Below are positions 1-7,281 of a stretch of DNA of 44,906 nucleotides, piece after piece. Position 1 is the first letter of the stretch. Every line of letters starts with the position of its first letter. Position numbers and translations under genes: made by a program. The notes beneath the pieces are model-generated. The model was not told where the DNA came from and did not search any database. It saw only the letters and a list, made by a program, of their open reading frames with translations. The DNA comes from a virus: positions 1-44,906 of the IMG/VR virus record IMGVR_UViG_3300024518_005171. One strand, written 5' to 3'.

Positions 1-812
1 CTGCCAAGAGATGATTGTATAGCTGGGTATTTAGTCTTTTGACGACTCTCTTGTAAGCTAAGAACGTCTCTAATTAAAGCAGGAGGTATATGAGGAATTC
101 CTCCTTCTACAAAAGAAGGCGCGGAAGTCATCTGTCGAACAACTGCAGCAGCTAATACGGGTTCCTTAGAAAGATATGGACTTGCTCTGTGTATAACACC
201 AAACATTTGTCTTGCTCTTGGATCCTCTTTCAGGGTGGGGTCGGCCTTAAGCATTCGTTTGTATTGACGCTCTCGTCCTAATACACGAGTTCCTTCGTAA
301 GCTGAACCTGCTCCATGTGTGATCAATCCTTGCGCACTCCCCACTAAAGCGGCGCCGGCTGCCAGGCTAGCGCCAATCCCGAGTGCTTCCTTTGATTTAA
401 GTCCTTTCAAGGCACTCCAGATACCTTTTAATTTACCGGCGGATGCGATCTTACTAAGGTACAGTTCTCCACTTTTGCCATAGACATCTAAAGAAGTGCT
501 CGACACTTCTTTTTGTTTTCGTAAGAGAACAGATGCGATTTTCTGTGTCTGCTTTATCTCATCTAAATCAAAAGCATATTTTTGGTATTGAGGCATAAGT
601 TTCCTCGGAGTTAATTGCTGCACCTTCTGCTGCGTTATGTTCTTGGCCCTGTCCTTGTGCTTTTTACCTGCATGAGCTACGCCCGCCAGGGTACTTGGCA
701 AGAAGACGCCACCCATAATAGCAGTAACTGGGTGCTTAGCTGCTAACCCCAATGCACCTTTCCCTATGCTACCAACAATACCTGCTGATTTTGGAAAGAC
801 TTCATCTTCCAT
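1..812 (-). CDS. Virion-like protein, C-terminus cut by window edge
   Basis: About 270 residues are visible, reading from an ATG at 812 down to the window edge without a stop, so the C-terminus is missing. The start is fixed by a TGATG junction with the upstream gene, which implies translational coupling. The protein is basic. It has an Ala/Gly-rich hydrophobic stretch near residues 17-45 and another, beginning GIGASLAAGAALVGSAQG, near residues 150-170; these may be membrane segments or packed helices. It contains QKYAF, QKIAS and SKIAS, the K-x-A motif that recurs in other virion-like proteins of this window. I do not recognise the family. Its position with structural genes on the same strand suggests a virion protein, by inference only. 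Confidence 0.75.
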   Translation of the reverse strand, partial: MEDEVFPKSAGIVGSIGKGALGLAAKHPVTAIMGGVFLPSTLAGVAHAGKKHKDRAKNITQQKVQQLTPRKLMPQYQKYAFDLDEIKQTQKIASVLLRKQKEVSSTSLDVYGKSGELYLSKIASAGKLKGIWSALKGLKSKEALGIGASLAAGAALVGSAQGLITHGAGSAYEGTRVLGRERQYKRMLKADPTLKEDPRARQMFGVIHRASPYLSKEPVLAAAVVRQMTSAPSFVEGGIPHIPPALIRDVLSLQESRQKTKYPAIQSSLG

Positions 813-1684
813 CAATTACCCCGAAGCTTATCTCGTAAGGTTCCACTCACACGACGATTCTCATCTTCTAATGCATCTCTAGCTTTGATTGCTCTATGGT
901 ATGCATAAGCAAGTTTCTCATACTTTGCTGCTGCTTTCAAAAGAGGATGATCAGAATCGACAACGACTGCATGAGATAGCTTTTCAAGTTCAACTGATGG
1001 GTTGATTTTTACTCCCTCGGAACGTAGACGATCTGCAGAAGTTTTCATGATCTCCTCAGCAAAGGAAGGAGAATCAACAACATTACAAATAGCCTGAGCT
1101 ATTTGTACAATTCCGTGATCAAATTTCAGATGAGCCTGTTTAACTAGATCATAAAATTCTACGTCCACATCACGCAATGCATATGCGAGCTTATCTGTGC
1201 TATAGCGCATAGTGTCGCTAGCAGCTTTTAGCGTTTCTTTTGTGCTCTCAAGATCTGCGTGTGGGTTTAGTGAAGGGTAGGACCCGCCCTCGGAAGCAAA
1301 GGCTGCTTCTAGATCGGCAGAATCTGGCAACTCGCCTTTGGGCGGGTCCTTTAAATAATCCATATTTGGCGCTTCAATCTCTTCCGCTTTTTCAGAGACC
1401 GACTCAATAACAGAATCTGCGTCGGCAGGAGAAAAGTGTGTATCGCGCTTACCGCCTTCATGAAACATCTCATTCCAAGTAGACTGGTTAGCGGACTCCG
1501 AAATCCTTCGGATTTGATCTTTATTAAGATCCCCCTCCTCACGAACTATCTTTTCTACTGCGCCGGACAAAGAATTCACTTCTCCCCGTGTATACGCACC
1601 AGCTGCTCGTTTACCAAGTAACTTAAGCTGGTCCGATGAACCTCGTCGACGTGGCACATTTGCGAGTTTTTCCAAAAAGTCCAT
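812..1684 (-). CDS. Virion-like protein with EKLA motifs, function unknown
   Basis: This encodes 290 residues starting MDFLEKLANVPRR. The ATG at 1684 is preferred over an upstream in-frame ATG at 1717 because GGAGAG lies at a good distance before it. The protein is charged and predicted mostly helical. The motifs EKLAN, KAAS, DKLAY, KTSA, EKLS and EKLAY are spread along it, and one sits at the extreme N-terminus, as in the genes starting at 7275, 9237 and 21886. No enzymatic domain is visible. It is the first gene of a minus-strand unit and is coupled by TGATG to the next. Upstream, across an 80-base divergent gap, lies a helix-turn-helix gene on the other strand. A scaffold, internal head or tail-associated role is possible, but this is inference. 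Confidence 0.75.
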   Translation of the reverse strand: MDFLEKLANVPRRRGSSDQLKLLGKRAAGAYTRGEVNSLSGAVEKIVREEGDLNKDQIRRISESANQSTWNEMFHEGGKRDTHFSPADADSVIESVSEKAEEIEAPNMDYLKDPPKGELPDSADLEAAFASEGGSYPSLNPHADLESTKETLKAASDTMRYSTDKLAYALRDVDVEFYDLVKQAHLKFDHGIVQIAQAICNVVDSPSFAEEIMKTSADRLRSEGVKINPSVELEKLSHAVVVDSDHPLLKAAAKYEKLAYAYHRAIKARDALEDENRRVSGTLRDKLRGN

Positions 1685-1764
1685 TCTGTTCTCTCCGCAC
1701 TTATGATGTTTTACCACGTCAAGAAGCTAAGTGATGATCCGTTTAACGTGTTATCTTTACTGCG

Positions 1765-2466
1765 ATGCAAGGGTTCCATACCAAGTCAGAAGCCGCCAAT
1801 ATTTTGGGAGTCTCCACGAGGACCGTGGGGAACTATATCCAGAACGGTAAGATACGCAAAATCTATAATCAAGGGCGAGTCTACATCCCACAAGAGGACA
1901 TTGAAGCACTCTACATGAGCAAGACGCAAGACCTCGCTCCAAGTAGAGAGGAATTTAGTCAACTTAAAGAGGATGTGAAGAGGCTAGAAAGAGCGGTTGA
2001 ACTTCTAAAGTCTGGTTTAGGTTTCGGGGCGAGGAAGCCTCAAAAAACAGAGGCAGACCTCTTGATGTTCCGGCATACCATCATGAACGAATTGTCACGA
2101 CCTGGTTGGTCTGCCAAAAAGATGATGGAAATAGCAGATGAACTTGTCTGTATACGAGAAGAAGATATTGAACTTCTATGCAAAACAAAAGGGGATCGTG
2201 CATGGATCCCAATGTTTGACCTTGTGCGCAGAATGCTTCGCTATGTTGAAGCTAACAACTCCTATCCATCGAATGGAATGGATGTCCTTCACTCCAGACT
2301 TCTTACCGCACAAGAAAGAGTGTATGGACTTATATATTCTGCTACGAAATTACCCACAGAACTTCCCTACGACAGGGCAAACGTTCTACTAGATCAAGTA
2401 AAAATAAGACCCGGGGCCATTGAAAAGTTTATAGCAGGATTTATCGCTACAAACGCCCAAAAGTGA
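1765..2466 (+). CDS. Helix-turn-helix DNA-binding protein
   Basis: This encodes 233 residues. Residues 1-50 form a MerR/excisionase-type winged helix-turn-helix: EAANILGVSTRTVGNYIQNG is the helix-turn-helix, followed by a wing-like GRVYIPQEDIEAL. Residues 60-85 look like a short coiled coil, followed by a helical C-terminal domain of about 140 residues that I do not recognise. ATG 1765 is the only possible start, because an in-frame stop lies seven codons upstream. No Shine-Dalgarno is visible, so the transcript may be leaderless or weakly translated. The gene diverges from the minus-strand gene at 1684 and precedes a membrane-protein gene on the same strand. A transcriptional regulator is likely. 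It is not a full excisionase, and no integrase is nearby. Confidence 0.8.
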   Translation: MQGFHTKSEAANILGVSTRTVGNYIQNGKIRKIYNQGRVYIPQEDIEALYMSKTQDLAPSREEFSQLKEDVKRLERAVELLKSGLGFGARKPQKTEADLLMFRHTIMNELSRPGWSAKKMMEIADELVCIREEDIELLCKTKGDRAWIPMFDLVRRMLRYVEANNSYPSNGMDVLHSRLLTAQERVYGLIYSATKLPTELPYDRANVLLDQVKIRPGAIEKFIAGFIATNAQK

Positions 2467-2477
2467 AAATACCCAGG

Positions 2478-2500
2478 TTTTTCCTACATAAGTTGAATGA
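2478..2500 (+). promoter_or_regulatory. Shared upstream element, copy 1
   Basis: This is a 23-base element fitting TTNNTCNNNCATAAG, then five bases, then TGA. It lies 36 bases before the start codon of the gene at 2537. The same pattern occurs at 19035-19057 and 23667-23689, in each case ahead of an isolated plus-strand gene with a strong Shine-Dalgarno. The fixed spacing and orientation suggest a promoter, with CATAAG in the -10-like position. This copy is the most diverged of the three. Its role is inferred. Confidence 0.5.
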
Positions 2501-2536
2501 GGAAGGGAAATGTAACCCCCCTTCTAAGGAGGACTT

Positions 2537-3064
2537 ATGCCTGGTGAGAAAGGTAAAGAATTGACGCCGGCCCAAAAGGGCGCGGTAACGAGGGCGGCCA
2601 ATAAGGCCGCGGGGATTCGAGAAATGATGGTCGAAGCCGTCATGGAGGGCTGTGAAAGGTCCTTCTTACTGGCGGGCGAGGAGGGGATTGTCCTCCCCGA
2701 ATTGTCAGGGATTCCAGAGAGACTGGAGTCCATCGAGAAAAGTTTGGATGAGTTAAAAAATCGCGCCATTGGCGCACAACAACAGAACGGCGCCGTTTCC
2801 GGCGCCGAAGGAGATGAGATGAGCAAGGATGAAAATATAGTGGAAGTAATTGATACGCAGGCAGCCGACAGCTGGCTCCCCGCGCCAATGGCGCAACCGA
2901 AAAGGACCGCCGTTACGGTGGTCGTTGGGATTGTCGTTGGTGTCGTTGGAACAATCAGCTTCGGCTGGTTGTTCAGTGGAAAGAAATCCTCCTCCTCGGA
3001 GGACGTCGCTGACATCGGCGGCGGCGATGTCGAGTTAAGAATCATGGAGGGGGGAGGCCTCTAG
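2537..3064 (+). CDS. Small protein with one C-terminal membrane segment
   Basis: This encodes 175 residues, with a near-perfect AAGGAGG six bases before the ATG. The N-terminal 115 residues are soluble, charged and Ala-rich. Residues 124-147 are a clear membrane helix (TVVVGIVVGVVGTISFGWLF), followed by KKSSSSEDV and a short acidic/glycine tail. The layout suggests an anchored protein with a long cytoplasmic N-terminus. The function is unknown; a holin is unlikely with one central-to-late helix and such a large soluble part. The coding DNA is richer in GC than its neighbours and full of inverted repeats. The shared upstream element precedes it, and a strong terminator follows directly, so it ends the plus-strand transcript. 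Confidence 0.7.
   Translation: MPGEKGKELTPAQKGAVTRAANKAAGIREMMVEAVMEGCERSFLLAGEEGIVLPELSGIPERLESIEKSLDELKNRAIGAQQQNGAVSGAEGDEMSKDENIVEVIDTQAADSWLPAPMAQPKRTAVTVVVGIVVGVVGTISFGWLFSGKKSSSSEDVADIGGGDVELRIMEGGGL
2594..2894. repeat. Cluster of GC-rich inverted repeats
   Basis: Several perfect palindromes fall within one small gene. GCGGCC is paired with GGCCGC across AATAA at 2594-2610. A CGGCGCCG pair around TTTC lies at 2788-2807. GCGCCATTGGCGC at 2763-2775 has its exact reverse complement at 2882-2894, 106 bases apart. The repeats could fold the mRNA or mark a DNA site. They lie just beyond the 3' end of the terminase gene, on the opposite strand. Confidence 0.6.
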
Positions 3065-3070
3065 AGGCCT
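3055..3070. repeat. Perfect 16-bp palindrome over a stop codon
   Basis: AGGCCTCTAGAGGCCT is perfectly self-complementary and spans the TAG stop of the gene ending at 3064. It lies 16 bases upstream of the terminator hairpin. It could be a second mRNA stem or a protein-binding site; the sequence does not decide between them. Confidence 0.6.
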
Positions 3071-3086
3071 ACCTCCGTGGTGGTGG

Positions 3087-3121
3087 GGGTGTATAGTCGG
3101 ATCGACTATACACCCTTTTTT
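3087..3121 (+). terminator. Intrinsic terminator, plus strand
   Basis: A perfect 13-bp stem (GGGTGTATAGTCG with its complement, three-base loop GAT) is followed directly by six T residues. It ends the plus-strand transcript carrying the genes at 1765 and 2537. The last codons of the minus-strand terminase gene, including its stop, lie inside the hairpin. In the minus direction no T-tract follows, so it should act only on plus-strand transcription. Confidence 0.9.
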
Positions 3122-4806
3122 CGCCCTAAACCTGGCGCGTTTAAATCAGGACGTCTTCGCTCAAACTGGGATGCTAAGAGGGCGTAACAGCAAGTATGTA
3201 AGAAGTCATCCGGAACACCTTTGGGGTGATCAAACTTCAACGAACGTGACCTCTCGGAATACTCCGAGTAGACGGCTAAGATATCCATAGCAAAATCTTC
3301 CATCTGATCCCAATTCACAAAAGCAATACCACCAGAAACTGGACCACGTTTAATAAGACTAAAAACATCTTGAAGCACACGGGTCCTATGTGTGATGAAC
3401 TTACACCCGTGCTTATCCCATTTCACCTTTTCTTTCTGCCCATGCGAGTGGTAATAAAGGGCTACTTTATGTGCACCAAACGCTTTCTGTAGTTGTGCAT
3501 TTGAGTAAAAGCCGAAACCCCAGTCACAGCCAATTCTTGTGACACTAAACTTTCTACACCACCGCACTATATCCTTTACGGAGTGGTCTGGGTCGGCCTC
3601 TATTCCTTCGTACTTCTTAGCAAAGAGTAAACGAAACCTTCCTTCGAGATCATAATTCCATATAGAGAGAATCGTGAAGCTCTCACCGCCCGTTCCCCAG
3701 TCAACGCCTGCCCAGGAAGGGGCACTGCAGATACCACTGCTAGGCTCGAGAACAAGGTCATAGTTAGAGATGGCGCAGCGTCTAACCTCTTCATACGTAA
3801 CCGGCTTTGTCCCCTGGTCATACGAACGTGCCATGACCTCATTAGCAAACTTGGGCCGAGGATACCTTTTTCGTTTATCTAAAAGGCCTCGCCACATCCG
3901 AGTAAATATCTCGGAGTTCTCTGCGTTGGCATAGATTACAATCGGCTGGGGTAAGCGAAATCCTTCCCACTCCTGATTCTCTCTGCCAGTGCGTATCCAA
4001 CGAGCCTTCTCTCCCGTTGGGTCTAGTCGGTGCCCGCATCTACCCCCAGATGTATTCTTTATGCATATAAGGCCGGTGGGTCCGATGTTGTCTTCCTCGA
4101 TCGTGGACCATTTGCCACATCCATCACAGCGCACCATCCACTCATTCTGCGTAGAGAACCGGGACCAATAGAACTCAAGTGGATTATCAAAAGTCTTAGG
4201 GGTGCCTGAATAAATTGATATGGGCCCATTCTCTATTTCACAATGGAATAGAGTCTCCTCGATAACAGGAAGGAAATCTGTAACGATATCCTGGAGCTCG
4301 TCTACTCCCAATAAATCAGCGGCAATACCACGAACCCTGTCAGGGTTTTTATAAACGGACCTGAGTAGGATCTTCGATTTGTTCTTCCATCGCTTCGTTT
4401 GAACATTTTGAACCTGTCTATCCCCTCCAGGAACTAACCCTGCAAGTTGTTTGAGAACTGGGCTGTCCTCAATTACAGCTCGTAATCTTTCATCAGAGAA
4501 TTCACGCATTTGCTCGGAAGACGCAGTGACGTACAGTGCCCTAAGATAAGGAATAAGATTTGCCAAAGAGAGATTCATGTTGCCGATCGTCGTGCTTTTT
4601 TCACACTGTCGCCCGAAGATCAGGAGCAACTTTCTTCTCATGTTTCCGTCTGCCTGGGACGTTACCGGCATATTATAAATCGGCCATAGCCACGGACGTT
4701 TGTCTAACGAAAGAGGCTCTCCTTTATGTCGTATAGAAAACTCCGCCATCTCAAGTGGAGTAAGATCTACTGCAGTATTTAAATGTAATGGAATAACTCG
4801 TGCCAA
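3106..4806 (-). CDS. terL: Terminase large subunit (packaging ATPase and nuclease)
   Basis: This 566-residue protein is the DNA-packaging motor and headful or site-specific nuclease that docks on the portal. The N-terminal ATPase shows a Walker A-like GRQCEKST (residues 65-72), a Walker B LLGVDELQD (165-173) and a coupling motif SGTP (200-203). A four-cysteine zinc ribbon (C227, C230, C248, C257) is inserted between ATPase and nuclease. The RNase H-like nuclease has AGVDWG (D369), GCDWG (D428) and DDFLH (D533/D534). The usual second Gly of the Walker A is Glu here. The start is a TTG: an in-frame stop lies two codons upstream and the first ATG is at residue 20. The gene stands alone on the minus strand and overlaps the start of the plus-strand gene at 4800 by seven bases. 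Confidence 0.93.
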   Translation of the reverse strand: MARVIPLHLNTAVDLTPLEMAEFSIRHKGEPLSLDKRPWLWPIYNMPVTSQADGNMRRKLLLIFGRQCEKSTTIGNMNLSLANLIPYLRALYVTASSEQMREFSDERLRAVIEDSPVLKQLAGLVPGGDRQVQNVQTKRWKNKSKILLRSVYKNPDRVRGIAADLLGVDELQDIVTDFLPVIEETLFHCEIENGPISIYSGTPKTFDNPLEFYWSRFSTQNEWMVRCDGCGKWSTIEEDNIGPTGLICIKNTSGGRCGHRLDPTGEKARWIRTGRENQEWEGFRLPQPIVIYANAENSEIFTRMWRGLLDKRKRYPRPKFANEVMARSYDQGTKPVTYEEVRRCAISNYDLVLEPSSGICSAPSWAGVDWGTGGESFTILSIWNYDLEGRFRLLFAKKYEGIEADPDHSVKDIVRWCRKFSVTRIGCDWGFGFYSNAQLQKAFGAHKVALYYHSHGQKEKVKWDKHGCKFITHRTRVLQDVFSLIKRGPVSGGIAFVNWDQMEDFAMDILAVYSEYSERSRSLKFDHPKGVPDDFLHTCCYALLASQFERRRPDLNAPGLGRKKGV

Positions 4807-5186
4807 TTTCTAACCTAGACCTAGATCCTCTACTCCAAACCTTAACAAAAATAAGTCACGGCCGTATTCTTGCTGCAGCTGAAATTATGAGGGAGGGGGA
4901 TATTACCATCGCAAGAATCCCAATTAAATACTTTCATCAAGAGGACAAAACAGACAAGTCAATACGCCGTTTTATCTCTGATTGGATCAAAAGACATTGT
5001 AAGAATACGGCTGTAGATGCCAGGATTGAAAAGTTCCCTCCGGGTATCACATGGGATGACGACGATAACGGTGACCAAACTTTAATCCAGGGCGCGCTTA
5101 AGGTTTCTTGGTGGCCTAAACCCCATGAAACCGAATTTGAACAGTGGAATAGACTTCGTCATACACCAAAGGTTGCAGAATCATAA
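4800..5186 (+). CDS. Hypothetical protein, divergent from terminase
   Basis: This encodes 128 residues from a GTG start, or about 100 from an internal ATG near 4887. No minus-strand gene covers 4807-5158, and the composition is protein-like, with basic (KSIRRFISDWIKRH), acidic (DDDDNGD) and aromatic (KVSWWPKP) stretches, so I accept it as real. No known domain, signal peptide or membrane helix is seen. Its 5' end overlaps the start of terminase head to head by seven bases, and its 3' end overlaps the minus-strand gene at 5159 by 28 bases. The Shine-Dalgarno is weak (GGA). Any promoter must lie inside the terminase gene. The function is unknown. Confidence 0.55.
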   Translation: MPISNLDLDPLLQTLTKISHGRILAAAEIMREGDITIARIPIKYFHQEDKTDKSIRRFISDWIKRHCKNTAVDARIEKFPPGITWDDDDNGDQTLIQGALKVSWWPKPHETEFEQWNRLRHTPKVAES

Positions 5187-5551
5187 GCAACCAAAAATGC
5201 ATCATCCGGCCCGATGGGTGATGGGCCTACCGAAAGACTACTGGCATCATGTGCATTATTCTTTACAGCACGCCACAATCCATTAGCGGTATTCGCATTA
5301 ACGATATTGTTATCTAGGGTAACGTTATTATCATCCGTCTTAACTAGCACCAGAAACGTTGTCGCAGTTGACTCCCCCGATATATAGAAGCGATCACCTA
5401 CAACTACATCTGCAAAACCCCCATTCCCTGTAGAGTCTTGTAAGTTAGGACTAGCGGCCGTGTTTGTTCCTTGAGAGCCGGAAGACACTGGCGTTCCACG
5501 CAGAAAGTCAGCGAGATTCTGCACTCCGGTAATTTTTCTTGTGATAATCAT
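5159..5551 (-). CDS. Small virion-like protein
   Basis: This encodes 130 residues rich in Asn, Thr, Ser, Gly and Val, starting MIITRKITGVQNLADFLRG. The body looks like beta-sandwich or beta-barrel sequence (DRFYISGESTATTFLVLVK), typical of small decoration, connector or tail-tube-type proteins, but I cannot name the family. It is joined to the upstream gene by an ATGA overlap. It is the last gene of the long minus-strand operon that starts with the RNA polymerase at 19012. The assignment as structural rests on context and composition. Confidence 0.7.
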   Translation of the reverse strand: MIITRKITGVQNLADFLRGTPVSSGSQGTNTAASPNLQDSTGNGGFADVVVGDRFYISGESTATTFLVLVKTDDNNVTLDNNIVNANTANGLWRAVKNNAHDASSLSVGPSPIGPDDAFLVAYDSATFGV

Positions 5552-5961
5552 AAGGACTTCCTCACCGCTTGTTCTACGTGCGTGAACACTTCATTCTTTA
5601 GGAATCGGTCACACATCGGATTAGTTGCCCACCCTACCACACGAACGTAGTAAGTCTCACGCGGTTTTGCTTCCTTGTCAGTACTTTCTCCATATCGAAG
5701 AAGTGCCAAGGACTCACGCGGGCTTGTGTACTCTGCTCGGACATCTGCGTCATCGGGCAAAACTGCACGAAAACCATTCTCGAGTGCTTTGCCGAACAAC
5801 TCCGGCTCTGCTCCATCCACAAACCACGTCCCCTGAGAGGGTGGCCAGAAATGGTAAATAATATCATTTCCCTGATCTGCATACTCAACGTCAAAGAATA
5901 CGCATTGCTTTGTATCAAACTTTAACGCCAGCCCATTATCGGGAAGGGAATTTTCGGACAT
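5548..5961 (-). CDS. Probable head-tail connector or tail-completion-type protein
   Basis: This encodes 137 residues starting MSENSLPDNGLALKFD. The sequence alternates beta segments with a compact middle region (WPPSQGTWFVDGAEPELFGKA) and ends in a helix (NEVFTHVEQAVRKSL). That size and fold pattern suit phage neck or tail-terminator proteins, but no diagnostic motif is present, so the call is contextual. It overlaps both neighbours: four bases with the gene downstream and 26 bases with the one upstream, as expected for coupled translation. Confidence 0.6.
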   Translation of the reverse strand: MSENSLPDNGLALKFDTKQCVFFDVEYADQGNDIIYHFWPPSQGTWFVDGAEPELFGKALENGFRAVLPDDADVRAEYTSPRESLALLRYGESTDKEAKPRETYYVRVVGWATNPMCDRFLKNEVFTHVEQAVRKSL

Positions 5962-6805
5962 TGTCGACCTCCTTAAAATCTATATCTATAGGTCCTTCTT
6001 CTAACTCGTCCAGTGATGGAATAGCTCCTGCTCGTTTTACCATACGAAGCTTAAATGCCTGTGCATCTTTTCGCATGGTAGTACTCTCTACCTCTTGTGA
6101 GATCTCCTCTCTACGTTCGGCAGCGACTGCTGCTTGTCGGAATAATGCGGCCAGGCCGATCGCGCGTTGGCCACTACACTCTCCTCCAGATCGTCGAGTA
6201 GCCTGTACTTGCTGATTTGTGAACGCGATAAAATTATCAATGAGCTCCATCTCGTCAACACGTTGACGTAAACCAAGCATTCCATAAGTAGTAGCGATCT
6301 CCCCCGCCAAGGCCGGAAGAAGTTCTTTACGTTCTTCGTTGGCTTCCATAAAATCCCAGAGGCCTCCCTGGGACATCTCGCCAAGATTCCAGTACAGATA
6401 ATAAAAGGTCTCCAGATTCGGTATTGAGGGAACAAGCTTCTCTGGATGCTTCAACAATAACTCGGTCCTGGCGCGTTCTACTACCCCATGAACAGCAACA
6501 AGCGCCTCAAAGTCCTTCCGCACAGTTCCTGCGTGTAAGAACTTGTCCGCCATCCGAACCTGTGGCGTATTCTTCCACGCATCGTGTAGTCCTCGGTCTC
6601 GGAGCCACCTACGAAACGTAACATTCTTGTAATTGTAGTGCGGTTCCCAGCTATTGGGAGGATCTCCTAGTTCTGCCGAGAGTGCCTGGAGTGAGTCCTC
6701 AGTTGGAACCATCAGGTACCTTGCCGTACACGAAGCGGCAATCTCATAAGAGGTAAACCTCTTTGAGAGCAGATACATAAGGTATCTACGGTGTGGGTAC
6801 TCCAT
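5936..6805 (-). CDS. Helical protein in morphogenesis operon, unknown
   Basis: This encodes 289 residues and is almost entirely helical. The N-terminus (YLMYLLSKRFTSYEIAASC) could hold a helix-turn-helix. A low-complexity Ala/Arg/Glu stretch, FRQAAVAAERREEISQEVE, lies near residues 220-240. The 1-base TAATG junction at 6805 fixes the start. A small terminase subunit is conceivable because of the possible DNA-binding N-terminus and the position upstream of terminase. However, terminase is a separate unit and no family motif is visible, so I leave the function open. Confidence 0.65.
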   Translation of the reverse strand: MEYPHRRYLMYLLSKRFTSYEIAASCTARYLMVPTEDSLQALSAELGDPPNSWEPHYNYKNVTFRRWLRDRGLHDAWKNTPQVRMADKFLHAGTVRKDFEALVAVHGVVERARTELLLKHPEKLVPSIPNLETFYYLYWNLGEMSQGGLWDFMEANEERKELLPALAGEIATTYGMLGLRQRVDEMELIDNFIAFTNQQVQATRRSGGECSGQRAIGLAALFRQAAVAAERREEISQEVESTTMRKDAQAFKLRMVKRAGAIPSLDELEEGPIDIDFKEVDNVRKFPSR

Positions 6806-7275
6806 TAAGTTTTCCTCTTAAACCAATTACGGGGATCAACCGTTTCCTTAGTTTTTTTCGTGGCACCAGACACAGCCCCCTCACCGAATTCTTGGCCCGC
6901 CGCACGACTTACTCCCCTCGCCTCTTCGCGCAACGCACTAGATAATGCCTTACGCCACTTGGGTATATTCTTTATAAGACTTCGCGTACCTATTCCTCCG
7001 GCTGTGGCGGCCCCAGCGCCCACAAGAGCCGAAGCCAATAAAGCATCTCTGTTAAGCTTTTTACGCCTTTTAGCGGCAGCAGCAGGAGGCATACGTCCTG
7101 TATAAGCCAGCGCCTGGTTCAGCTGCTTTTGCTTTTTTTGCGACGACTTAACTCCTGCTAACGTCGCTAAAAGAGACGCGGTTCCCAAAGAGCCCCCCAC
7201 AGCTACGGGTGCACTAAGAGCTATCTTCTCTAGCTCATCATAAAAGTATTCAACGGTTGGAATAGACAGATGCAT
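6805..7275 (-). CDS. Small hydrophobic protein with ELEKIA tag
   Basis: This encodes 156 residues starting MHLSIPTVEYFYDELEKIA. Two hydrophobic Ala/Gly-rich segments, near residues 20-45 (VAVGGSLGTASLLATLAG) and 80-98 (ALLASALVGAGAATAGGIG), could be membrane helices. Lys/Arg-rich linkers surround them, and the C-terminus is basic. The N-terminal FYDELEKIA closely resembles FFLELEKIG in the gene starting at 21886, which has the same hydrophobic-basic architecture, so the two may be paralogous in design. TAATG joins it to the next gene and only six bases separate it from the previous one. The function is unknown; a membrane-interacting virion protein is one possibility. Confidence 0.7.
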   Translation of the reverse strand: MHLSIPTVEYFYDELEKIALSAPVAVGGSLGTASLLATLAGVKSSQKKQKQLNQALAYTGRMPPAAAAKRRKKLNRDALLASALVGAGAATAGGIGTRSLIKNIPKWRKALSSALREEARGVSRAAGQEFGEGAVSGATKKTKETVDPRNWFKRKT

Positions 7276-7281
7276 AGCGAC

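Noticed and set aside
1765-2466. Phage-encoded sigma factor for the fused RNAP
   Set aside because: The N-terminus is a MerR/excisionase-type domain; no sigma region 2 or 4 motif is visible.
2524-3045. 173-codon minus-strand frame opposite the membrane-protein gene
   Set aside because: It is low-complexity Ser/Pro/Thr/Ala sequence mirroring the GC-rich plus-strand gene, without a ribosome site; the plus-strand frame has a strong one and a membrane helix.
5936-6805. Small terminase subunit
   Set aside because: A possible N-terminal helix-turn-helix and position are suggestive, but there is no family motif and terminase is transcribed separately.
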